The notes beneath the pieces were generated by a model, which saw only the letters and a program-made list of their open reading frames with translations, had not been told where the DNA came from and searched no databases. Shown here in pieces: positions 57,486 to 64,000 of a DNA stretch of 64,000 nucleotides. Each line of letters opens with the position of its first letter. Position 1 is the first letter of the stretch. The DNA is taken from assembly GCA_030674155.1 (NCBI GenBank), contig CM060325.1:24635320-24699319 (forward strand), written 5' to 3'. The position numbers were made by a program, and so were the translations under genes. Source of the DNA: Stramonita haemastoma (lineage: Eukaryota > Mollusca > Gastropoda > Neogastropoda > Muricidae).

Positions 57486-57795
57486 CACACACACACAAGT
57501 TTGCACAGATCTACAAAAAAAAAAGATCACAGTGACAAACTTGGCAAAGACAACCGAGACACAAATAAAATGACAGTCAATATTTATACCCGACAGTTAT
57601 AGGCTTTAGGTACCCCTATTACGTATGTCAAGCGCTTACTAAGGTGACAAACTTGGCAGCGTCATTGAAGACGTAATAGTCCACATCGGTAAACTTGACA
57701 TCCATGGTGTGGTCCTGCCATTCTCCGTACAGCATTAGCGCCAGACGGAGGCCTGTGGCTGCAGCGTACCATCTCCTCATGTCTGATTCACCCAT
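42049..57795 (-). CDS. PIGM: GPI mannosyltransferase 1 (PIG-M), five coding exons
   Basis: ER-membrane enzyme that adds the first mannose (alpha-1,4, from dolichol-phosphate-mannose) to GlcN-acyl-PI in GPI-anchor synthesis; it works with PIG-X. Exons 57640-57795, 55494-56053, 44781-45039, 43252-43353 and 42049-42219 give 415 codons plus stop, close to the 423 of human PIGM. The luminal DxD motif is present as DVD at residues 37-39 ([10 protein letters not shown]). Other family matches: [99 protein letters not shown]. Many hydrophobic segments are visible. Human PIGM has a single coding exon, so four coding introns here are notable. Frame is unbroken. A probable 5' UTR acceptor (TTTTTTACAG, exon from 57828) suggests a noncoding first exon upstream. 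Intron 2 carries the 9.6 kb LINE. Confidence 0.96.
42595..42633. repeat. (AC)n microsatellite
   Basis: Pure AC in PIGM intron 4. Similar tract at 44169-44217 in intron 3. Confidence 0.93.
42712..42880 (+). mobile_element. tRNA-headed SINE, second family, fragment
   Basis: Head ACAGACGAGTGGTTAGGACT, box B GTGGGTTTGAATGCCGG, body CAGGTCAACTTCAAGTGCAG. Truncated before the tail. Confidence 0.65.
42968..43228 (+). repeat. Hairpin-ended dispersed repeat, copy 7 (5' truncated)
   Basis: TTCCCTCTTTTCTGTCCC onward, GTACTGGGCCCGATATATC, GTGACAGACAATGG end. Ends about 25 bp before PIGM exon 4. Confidence 0.68.
43252..43353 (-). CDS. PIGM: PIGM exon 4
   Basis: 34 codons, [20 protein letters not shown] to LSSLWFLAQ, two hydrophobic segments. 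Acceptor TTCCAG, donor CAG|GTTAGT. Confidence 0.95.
43378..43590 (+). mobile_element. SINE, internally deleted
   Basis: Head ACCAAGTGGTTAAAGACTG and CTGGGTTTGAATCTCAGC, then directly the shared tail AAAATATCACCATTGGTGAA. The body is missing. Confidence 0.62.
44445..44565 (+). mobile_element. SINE 3' fragment
   Basis: GGCTATTGTGTCCCGGTGGG, GGGGACTGGATGTAAAAATG, ATGAGTGCTTATTC; end module of the first SINE family. Confidence 0.58.
44781..45039 (-). CDS. PIGM: PIGM exon 3
   Basis: Encodes [20 protein letters not shown] through [14 protein letters not shown] to NKVCTSQ, the most conserved stretch of the family. Acceptor TTGCAG, donor CAG|GTAAAC. Confidence 0.96.
45605..45726 (+). repeat. Shared SINE 3' tail
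   Basis: AAGTCAGAATGTGGCTACTT to AATCTCACCATTGGTGAACC and an A-rich end, into which the LINE at 45741 inserted. Confidence 0.68.
46287..47225 (+). CDS. LINE ORF1 protein (coiled coil + RRM-like), intact
   Basis: 312 codons, uninterrupted. Residues 1-55 are Ser/Lys-rich. About 70-155 form a heptad-rich coiled coil ([20 protein letters not shown] and after). About 153-240 look like the RRM-like domain of L1-type ORF1 proteins ([35 protein letters not shown]), followed by a basic C-terminal domain ([15 protein letters not shown]). In this family ORF1p is an RNA-binding chaperone that coats the element transcript. An intact frame beside a broken ORF2 is consistent with a young insertion or an uncorrected assembly of ORF2. 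Confidence 0.85.
   Translation: MTSTISSFFSSKTASKVKRKLESTSSNSDTCTSPEPVSKSEYKKSRHTSDTDKEEDNMAFCDVLEEINTKLTNMATEDSVNKMKEEIERALTKINNRMDKIECTLFDLSKENDSLKEKTTQLCTDNKELQKKIEAQEKENSQLRLALNEQEQHGRAWNVRVYGVKEGQGGKGQEGQESVEDCVKKCRDIFANKIGVQVSEKEIEIAHRTGKRNSDRPRPIIVRFFSRQVRAAVLASRRKLKQSGISVGEDLTQANYKLLNRAKQHSAVLSTWSSNGKILAKLKTGEIMKMDLSTNIEEVFRKAMAGGRTQRR
47765..48275. repeat. Two long (TG)n tracts
   Basis: Nearly continuous TG at 47765-47960 and 48127-48275, separated by a segment with poly-G and poly-T; all long frames here are Cys-Val or Thr-His artefacts. Confidence 0.95.
49100..49290 (+). repeat. Hairpin-ended dispersed repeat, copy 8 (inside LINE)
   Basis: The clearest end hairpin: GTGGGGATGCC ... 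GCATCCCCACC, with TATAAATAG between. 3' truncated. Either inserted into this LINE copy or carried by it. Confidence 0.72.
50761..54331 (+). pseudogene. LINE ORF2 (endonuclease-reverse transcriptase), frame-broken
   Basis: Pieces in order: APE-type endonuclease start [15 protein letters not shown] with LQDTHF (50761-51165), GDWNIAFG (~51182), LDFFLLSD and YRSDHSM (51283-51891), then reverse transcriptase 51878-53521 with [44 protein letters not shown] and YADD at 52889-52900, then a C-terminal part 53579-54331 with [20 protein letters not shown], a CxxC..H..C zinc-knuckle-like motif. At least six single-base frame changes break it, near 51163, 51203, 51282, 51870, 53495 and 53585. The catalytic Glu of QETH is Asp here. 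L1/Tx1 clade by motif order; exact clade needs a tree. Confidence 0.88.
54558..55070. repeat. (TATG)n and (TG)n in the LINE 3' UTR
   Basis: Imperfect TATG/TG at 54558-54790 and TG at 54968-55070. No real coding. Confidence 0.93.
55494..56053 (-). CDS. PIGM: PIGM exon 2
   Basis: 560 nt from [16 protein letters not shown] to LLTAVFYV. The acceptor GTTTTTTCAG is the innermost of eight tandem near-copies. Donor GTAAGT, exit phase 2. Confidence 0.96.
56054..56430 (-). repeat. 49-bp minisatellite made of PIGM exon 2 splice acceptors
   Basis: Minus-strand unit: GGTGA/TGTTCACCTGCAATG-type spacer, then TCTTTATTTCCCTTTTCTCA, then TGTTTCAG|GGACTG. CAG ends fall at 56402, 56353, 56304, 56255, 56206, 56157, 56108 and the real one at 56054-56056; spacing is 49 bp, the last step 52. 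Each unit carries a full polypyrimidine tract and AG. The exon-side GGACTG resembles exon 2 itself (GGACAG). Confidence 0.93.
56430..56535 (+). repeat. Shared SINE 3' tail
   Basis: CCCAAGTCAAATTCCGGCTA to AATCTCACCATCGGTGAACC then an A-rich end; no head. It abuts the acceptor minisatellite. Confidence 0.65.
56878..57150. repeat. (AC)n then (TG)n tracts
   Basis: AC at 56893-56947 and imperfect TG at 56998-57140 in PIGM intron 1; complementary tracts 50 bp apart. Confidence 0.93.
57395..57498. repeat. (AC)n microsatellite
   Basis: About 100 bp AC in PIGM intron 1. Confidence 0.95.
57640..57795 (-). CDS. PIGM: PIGM exon 1 (coding)
   Basis: 52 codons from [20 protein letters not shown] to NDAAKFVTL; holds the DVD motif. 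The ATG at 57795 is the first in frame; a second Met at codon 6 is possible. Donor TTA|GTAAGC. Confidence 0.92.
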
Positions 57796-58009
57796 TTGGT
57801 ATCAGCTGCACTCAGTCACAGTGTCTGTCTGTAAAAAAGTTATTTTGTATGATTCATTAATGAAATCATAAGTGAGAGGAAGTGAGTATAAAAAAGTTAA
57901 TGTCTGTTCACCATGTTAATGTTCTTTTTTTTATGGTTTATCAATAATATGGTCATGAACCACACATATACACAGTGACACTTCTCTTCCCCCCCCCCCC
58001 CCCCCCCAA

Positions 58010-58134
58010 ACCCAACACACACACACACCATCCAATTTAACGCCCTGACTGATTTCAGCCGGTTGAAAACACACACACACACACATTTACACATTTTACA
58101 CCTTGATTTCAGCTTGCTGAAAACACACATGCAT

Positions 58135-58201
<67 letters not shown>
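58010..58201. repeat. (AC)n tracts with a duplicated flank
   Basis: AC tracts at 58013-58028, 58069-58084 and 58136-58201. The flank GATTTCAGC(C/T)..TTG(A)AAACACACA occurs twice, showing local duplication. Confidence 0.9.
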
Positions 58202-58205
<4 letters not shown>

Positions 58206-58407
58206 AAGCAATCCATACTGGTTGAAAACACATGCACACACGCATGCATGTACACACACAGAGTAAGTAAGCAATCCATATATCTAAAAATCTACAAGTT
58301 CTACAAAAAGGCAAGAAATCTGCAGGAAGTGAGGAAGATGACTCTTAAGACATAAATAGCAAAACACTTGATTTGTCTGAACTTCATCCATTCAGTATTT
58401 TAAAAAA

Positions 58408-58745
58408 TGGGGGACGGGATAGCCTAGTGGTCAGAACATTGCGCTCTCAATTTGACAATCCAGGTTCGATTCCCATTCGAGGAGATTTTTCTCCTGGTGT
58501 TAACATCAGTGCTGACTCCACTCTCCCCAAAAGTCCTTCAGATGAGACTATAAACCGAGGCCCCGTGTGTGAACGCACACAGAACATCTTGCGCACACGT
58601 TAAATCCTGTTCCGCTTTACGTGAGTAGGCCATTGTGTGCAAGTGGGAACAGAAGACATTTACAAAACTGCATACACATGGAGACTGGACATAAAAAAGT
58701 ACAAGAGTGCTCATTCCATTATCCTTGATATAAAAGAAGTTTAAA
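58408..58745 (+). mobile_element. tRNA-headed SINE, best full-length copy
   Basis: Head GGGATAGCCTAGTGGTCAGA and CCAGGTTCGATTCCC (A and B boxes), GGTGTTAACATCAGTGCTGA, GTCCTTCAGATGAGACTATA, AACCGAGGCCCCGTGTGTG, CTTGCGCACACGTTAAATCC, and end module GGAGACTGGACAT..GTGCTCATTCC. A good reference copy for the family. Confidence 0.8.
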
Positions 58746-59154
58746 AAAAATAATAATAATAATAAAATATCAAAACCATTTCATGGGTTTACTCAGTTAA
58801 CTGATAAATATTTGCAAAGGAGGTTTTGGCTTGAGAATCGAAAGTGGGCTTTTAAAAAATTTAATTTTCTTAATCTTGCCTTAATCTGAACCACCCACCC
58901 ACCCCCCACCCCCCAAAAAAAACAACAACAACCAAACAAACAAAAAAAACCCACTGTAAACCCTCTGATCTTCAGAAAAAGAAAATCACATAATCTTAAC
59001 ACTACCAGCTTTTCTTGTCTTGGGGCACTTCTGGGCTCACGGAAGTACGACAGCTAATGCTGTTTTAGGATGTTAATTAATGAGGTTAGCTCAATAGTGT
59101 GTGTACGTGCATTTTGTGTCTGTGTGTGTGTCTGTGTTTATCTATACTTTTATA

Positions 59155-59465
59155 TTTCGAGGATAATGGAATAAGCACTCCTGTGCTTAATTACATCCAG
59201 TCCTAGTGCGTATGCAATTATGTTATCAGTTCCCGCCCAATGGCCTACTCTTCCAAATAGTGGACAGGTCTTAACATGTGCACATGAGTTTGCACATAGG
59301 ACCTTGGTTTATAGTCTAATCCAAAGGATGATTTTTTTTTTTTTTTTTGGGGGGGGGGGATGTCCAGGTTGCTACTCCAGGGGGAAATATCCCCCCTTAA
59401 ATAGGATTCTTACCCCGGTCAGCAGATCACCTGTGCAATGCTCTAACCAACACAGGCTATCCCGT
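59155..59465 (-). mobile_element. tRNA-headed SINE
   Basis: Minus-strand copy of the 58408 family: head GGGATAGCCTGTGTTGGTTAG, then GGTCCTATGTGC and GGAATAAGCACTCCTGTGC (plus reading). The two copies lie 750 bp apart in opposite orientation. Confidence 0.68.
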
Positions 59466-59513
59466 GTGTATGTGTAGTGTGTGTGTGTGTGTGCGCGAGT
59501 GTGTTGTGTGCGT

Positions 59514-59557
<44 letters not shown>

Positions 59558-59600
59558 TGTGTGTGTGTGTGTGTGTGTGTGAGTGTGTGTGTGACTGTGT
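59463..59600. repeat. (TG)n(GA)n(TG)n tract
   Basis: Imperfect TG, about 45 bp GA, then TG again. Confidence 0.93.
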
Positions 59601-59879
59601 TGCGTGCATTTGGTGTATGTTTGTGTGTGCAAATGCACGTGCATCATGCATGCGCGTTTGTTTATTTTGCGTCAATCTGTTTTGTTCGGCTATCTAAAGC
59701 TGTCAAGAACATCAACTACTGGCAGACGATACACTTATGATGTTCTGTGTTAAAAACGTTATCTTGCACTTGCTGGGACGATGTTTAACATTAAGTAGGC
59801 CCATTGCATACCGGAATGCATACAAACTCCACAAACCAGTCAATTTTTACCGTTTTTCCACTAGATTTTGAATGCATTT

Positions 59880-60100
59880 CTATCGGAAAAACAAGAAAAA
59901 TACGAGATCTTTCTCTCCATTGGCTCACGCTTGTTTCCTTTCCTGCGCCATATTTGCCGCTGGCTGATCAATAAAAACACAAATCTTTCAAACTACAATC
60001 ACTAGTCCCAAAATCTCTTTTAACTGACTGACAAATGTTGTCATAAGATTAATATGGATTATATTATCTTAAGGTTCATTTTTTTTGCTTAGACATGGCA
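59880..60100. promoter_or_regulatory. Candidate ASTE1 promoter region
   Basis: An inverted CCAAT box (ATTGG, 59919-59923) and GCCATATT (59947-59954, a YY1-like site) lie about 310-340 bp upstream of the ASTE1 start. It might also serve PIGM, whose coding exon has a 5' UTR acceptor, but that is speculative. Confidence 0.35.
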
Positions 60101-60259
60101 TTTGTGTAGGCTTCAAAGAGCGTTAAAGAACTTAATGTTTTCGTGTTTGGTTTTCTTCGTGTATGTAGATGAAACGTGCCACGAGGTTCTGGCGAAGTGA
60201 AAATGAAACAGTGAAAGGGTTTTGCTACATGCCGAAGTGTCATACAATACAAGAGAAAA

Positions 60260-61378
60260 ATGGGGATCCACGGTCTTACGTCCTTCATTGACAACAATCC
60301 TCATCTACTGAAAGATCATCAACTTCACAACTGTCGAGTTGTAATCGATGGGAACAACTTTTATCATTTTCTGTACTTTTACTGCAACGTCAGGTTTCAG
60401 TTTGGAGGAGATTTTGACATATTTCAACGCAAGATTCGTATGATTTTCTCACTGTTCAAGTCATGCAACATTGAAGTGTTTGTGGTGTTTGATGGAGCTT
60501 ACACGATTGATGGAAGGAAACATAAAACCACACTCAGTCGGGCAAGGGATCGTGTGTATGCTTCGCAAAGGATCATGAATGGACGTAGGGGGGTGCTGAT
60601 CCCTTGCCTTGCAAAGCATGTATTTATTCAGGCGCTGGACAAGTTAGGCATTCCACATGTCACCTGTGACTTTGAGGCTGACAACCAGTTGGTGACGCTG
60701 GCTAACCAGTGGAACTGCCCGGTGATTAGTAACGACAGTGACTTTTACATCTTCGATTTGTCAGGAGGGTTCATCCCTCTTGATTACATTGATTTCCGTC
60801 TTCAGCACATGACCCAGGAATCCTCAGCAGATGGTGCAACGGGTGCCTTTTTACTGGTGCAATATTATCATGTTGATGAGTTCATCAAGTGCTTCAAATC
60901 CTTGAACAGAGCTGTCCTTCCGTTGTTTGCCACCATGTTAGGCAATGACTATGTCAATGCTGCCGCTTTTGAAGCCTTTTACCTGAAAACCCCAAAGGCG
61001 GCCAGCAGACGCTACACAGCTTCCAGAAAGCACCACAAGATCGTCTCTGTGTTGTACTGGTTGGAAGAGCATCGACACGAAGAAGAAGAGCTGGTTTCCC
61101 AGGTCCTCTCCTTCATTCGACCAGAGCGCCGACAGCATGTGCAGAGACTGTTGAGCAGTTCAATCAACGGTTACCTGGACACACAAGCCTTTGAGTCATT
61201 TGACCTGAAGGCTTTTCTGGAGGGGGAGCACACTGCTGCCAGCCAGAACACTGACCAGGTGGTCGGTCGTGAGGGAAAATGTTTGGCCCCTTGGTTTGTG
61301 ACAGCGTGTCGCAGTGGAAAGATGCCAGTTTTCTTGCTGAACGCTGCTTTGCTTCATCGTGTCGTCCTTCCAACACAG
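60260..61378 (+). CDS. ASTE1: Asteroid homolog 1, first coding exon (XPG/FEN nuclease family)
   Basis: XPG/FEN1-superfamily protein; in vertebrates ASTE1 has been described as a structure-specific nuclease in DNA end processing. 373 codons from MGIHGLTSFI to RVVLPTQ, ending CAG|GTACAT, the same LPTQ point as in the human protein; the remaining roughly 300 residues lie on exons right of the window. XPG N-domain residues 1-105, XPG I-domain about 120-175. The acidic residues expected in this superfamily are visible: D30 (VVIDGNNFYH), D78 (VVFDGAY), E139 and D141 (CDFEADNQLV), D159 and D161 (ISNDSDFYIFD). The start codon is fixed by the MGI(H)GL N-terminus. Upstream, an ATG at 60169 opens a 39-codon frame overlapping this start, unless it is spliced out (a TGTATGTAG acceptor-like site precedes it). 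No frame break. Confidence 0.94.
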
Positions 61379-63006
61379 GTACATTTTTTTTAATAATCTG
61401 TTTTGGTTTCAGTTATTGAGATTTTTGGTTTTTGTTACCTTCCCTTTAACAAGCTTAGAAAATACTTTGGCAGATAAGCTCTAGGCTATGTAAGTGGTTG
61501 TTAACCTTTGCCATGGGTGTACTCACACCAAGACCTCTATAGACTGTACAAATTATAATTGTGTTCTGTAACTCAAGAAATATGTTGCTGCCCTAAAATT
61601 TCATGATTGTCAATAAGCAGCAGGCCCACACATCCACCCAAAAAATATGGGGGGGGTTGCTTTTTTTGTTTGCTGCCTCATCTTCTTAGACTTCTGTGAT
61701 GTCCCTATCCTACTGTTCCCATGCCGCTTATCCCAATGTCAAGCTGCCGAAGGGCCACTAGCCAGAGGGGCCCTGCACTGCTGCTGGGTCACTTTGATGG
61801 TGTTCAGTGGTGCCTGTTCTGAGCTCTAGCATTATATAATTTATACAGGGCACTACCTACTAAGTTATTAAACCCCCTGCTAACAACAGTATTAGCTCAG
61901 TCATGGAGCCAGACTGAGTGAGTTGCCTACTCGAGGTGGCAACCACCACAACGTCCCTCCAATGATCGTTCCCTGTGAACATCTAACTCCAAAGTCTTTG
62001 ACACAAACTCACCATAAGCACAGAAGTATATTTTGGGAAACTGAATCTGATAATTATCACCATGAGATCAGAACAACTGGGCCACTGAATCAGATGCATT
62101 TTTTTTAATTGCATGATCAATGATATGATGAGGATGACATAATGGTGCTAATTGCTAAATATTATGGAAGTGCATGTGCTTTGAGACTGCTTGACAGGGT
62201 TAAATACTCTATGCTTACTATCAATATCCTGGTGTCAACAGGACCTGAGAGATACTCAGATACCTGTAGACACCTGCAGTGTTGCTCAGTTAATTTGAGT
62301 AACGCTTTCAAACTCACATCCGCAAAGTGGATGAAGCTCGACTGTATGGTCCCAGTCTTCCCAGTGAGCCCACAGCACACTCACTCTGGGTAGGAGCCAG
62401 CCGGAGTCTGAAAAATCCCTAACTCTTAGTCTTATGGTATTTGAACCTTTAACAAATTATTTTTTTATGGTATTTGAACCTGTTACCTCCCAGTCTCAGA
62501 GTCTGTAACCCAAGGTGCTAACCACTGTGTCAAGGAAGTTCCACAAAAAATTGTTTGCTTGTGTTTAGAAATGAGTGAATAAATAATAAGCAATCTTGAA
62601 GTGCCCCAGTACATCCTGGGTTTGAGCACACCCATAGTAGGGCCATACTGATACTCTGAAAGAGCCCGAGCGCATTACCACATTAGAATGACAGTGTGGT
62701 TGCTAGGACACCTGTCCTTGTGATGAGAATCTTTGCTCCTTGGTAAGTTGTGGCAGTGGTACTTTTTTTTTTTAGATTGAGGCAGTAAACTAAGCCTGTG
62801 TGTTTGTGAGTGTGTGTGTGTAGCTTTCTTCAATTTAACGTCTCTTCACTCATAGTGATATTAGACGAGAAACAAAAGTAGAATAAAATTAATTGTGTCA
62901 CTTGTGTGCTTGAGTGTGTATGTGCGAGTGTGTGAGTATGTATGTCAGTGCACATGCCTGCATGTGGATATGAGCAAGTATGTGTGAGCGTGCATGTGCA
63001 AAATCA

Positions 63007-63084
<78 letters not shown>

Positions 63085-63240
63085 GTGTGAATGCGTGCAA
63101 CTGTGCATGTAGGTTTGGGTTTGGTAACTAAGGTGGGTGTGTATGTATTTATCCCGTTGAGTGACTGAGAGAATTAAAAGTAAAATGAATAGAATAACCT
63201 CACCTACATGTGTCTATCCCTTATCAATCTTAAACCCAAA
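61379..63240. other. ASTE1 intron, few recognisable features
   Basis: No exon of the C-terminal half of ASTE1 was recognised. A (TG)n tract lies at 63009-63085. 61730-62540 contains short segments resembling degraded tRNA-SINE heads (CGAAGGGCCACTAGCCAG; TTTGAACCTGTTACCTCCC) but no clear copy. Confidence 0.55.
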
Positions 63241-63280
63241 TTCAGACCCATATAATCTATTTCTTGAAGAAAAACGGGAA

Positions 63281-63302
63281 GGGGGGGGGGGGGGGGGGGG
63301 GG
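63281..63302. repeat. Poly-G tract (22 bp)
   Basis: Pure G run near the 3' end of the RNase H LINE fragment. Confidence 0.95.
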
Positions 63303-63531
63303 TGGAAAATTCCTAAACAAATTAAACTCCTAACAAGAAAATTTACAAAAATTCGCCAACAGGGTTTTTAACTAAACTTTTAACTATTTCAAACATAATC
63401 ACATTATCATCCAATACTTTTTCATATGACATTAATGAAAACTTATCTATGAGTACTATGAAAATAAGGTTGAAGTAGTTTACAGTGAAAAATTATATGT
63501 CTAGGTGATAAATCAGAGCCACATATACATC

Positions 63532-64000
63532 TTATTTCTTTACAAAATTTAGTTCTAAAAGCGTCCAATCGAAATCTATATATACCAGGCTTCTTAACAG
63601 TCTGTTATAACAATGATGCACTCTGTCACATCTCAACGACTCTGCTCTTGAAGAATTCTTTCGTAAATTATAAAAATGGTTCCAACAAGCTTTTTCCAGT
63701 AAATGGTTGCCCTCCTGAAGACTAAGTGGAAGATTTAGAGGTGTTGTATCTTCAGCATCAATGTCCATTGCAGCAGCTTTTGCAGAGCTGTCAGCCCATT
63801 CATTTCCATGAATTCCACAATGTGATGGAATCCAGCAAAAGGCAATGGTAGTACCTCGTAAAGACAGAAAATGTACAAGATGAGTAATTTCAATGATTAA
63901 TTCTCCTCTTACTTTTGTGCAAAAAGTTTTAAGTGCTTGCAAAACAGATTTAGAATCAATGCAAAACAACACCTTATATATATATTCATTGGTAAATCTA
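63532..64000 (-). mobile_element. LINE RNase H domain fragment, cut by the window edge
   Basis: The frame runs from the window edge (FTNEYIYKVLFCIDSKSVLQ) through TIAFCWIPSHCGIHGNEWAD and SSAKAAAMD to a stop at 63531. This is the RNase H domain found after the reverse transcriptase in I-type and related LINEs (DSKSVLQAL, PSHCGIHGNEWAD). One frame over, directly downstream, FCKEIRCICGSDLSPRHIIF continues as a CxC..H..HC knuckle, so a frameshift lies near 63545. The rest of the element is right of the window. Confidence 0.82.

Noticed and set aside
62142..62393. Possible C-terminal exon of ASTE1
   Set aside because: No similarity to the known C-terminal half; the region resembles degraded repeat sequence.

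Overview
The window is eukaryotic and reads as part of an animal nuclear genome, most likely a mollusc and probably a gastropod. Reasons: long repeat-filled introns with GT-AG junctions, very abundant (TG)n, (GA)n and poly-G tracts, many tRNA-headed SINEs, an L1/Tx1-type LINE, and protein sequences close to but clearly different from the vertebrate forms. The species cannot be named from sequence alone.

Four protein-coding genes are recognisable. (1) Katanin p80 (KATNB1), minus strand, start codon at 32418, 19 supported exons down to 712; the last ~45 codons lie left of the window. (2) A UPF0598 (C8orf82-like) gene, plus strand, 32716-39000, three exons, head-to-head with KATNB1 (start codons 298 bp apart); its last exon carries four single-base frame disruptions. 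(3) PIGM, the first GPI-anchor mannosyltransferase, minus strand, 57795-42049, five coding exons, complete and intact (415 codons). (4) The first coding exon of ASTE1/asteroid, plus strand, 60260-61378, with the rest right of the window. UPF0598 and PIGM converge; PIGM and ASTE1 diverge.

The rest is repeats. A near full-length 9.6 kb LINE with a visible target-site duplication sits in PIGM intron 2, with an intact ORF1 and a frame-broken ORF2. Three piggyBac-like non-autonomous elements are bounded by TTAA (4707-5780, 10577-11695, 26857-27240). A 1.9 kb DNA transposon with CAGGGTTC ends (8301-10209) splits a SINE and carries three tandem GC hairpins. A ~300 bp hairpin-ended family containing a TATA box occurs eight times. 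Several SINE families share one 3' tail. Other LINE pieces are two RTE-like 3' ends and an RNase H domain at the right edge.

The most unusual observation is that three tandem duplications or minisatellites involve splice sites: eight copies of the PIGM exon 2 acceptor (49 bp period), a duplicated KATNB1 exon 2 donor (72 bp period), and a higher-order minisatellite abutting the KATNB1 exon 19 acceptor. No CRISPR array, operon or prokaryotic feature was seen. The genes are housekeeping genes (microtubule severing, GPI-anchor synthesis, flap-nuclease family) with no evident shared pathway.
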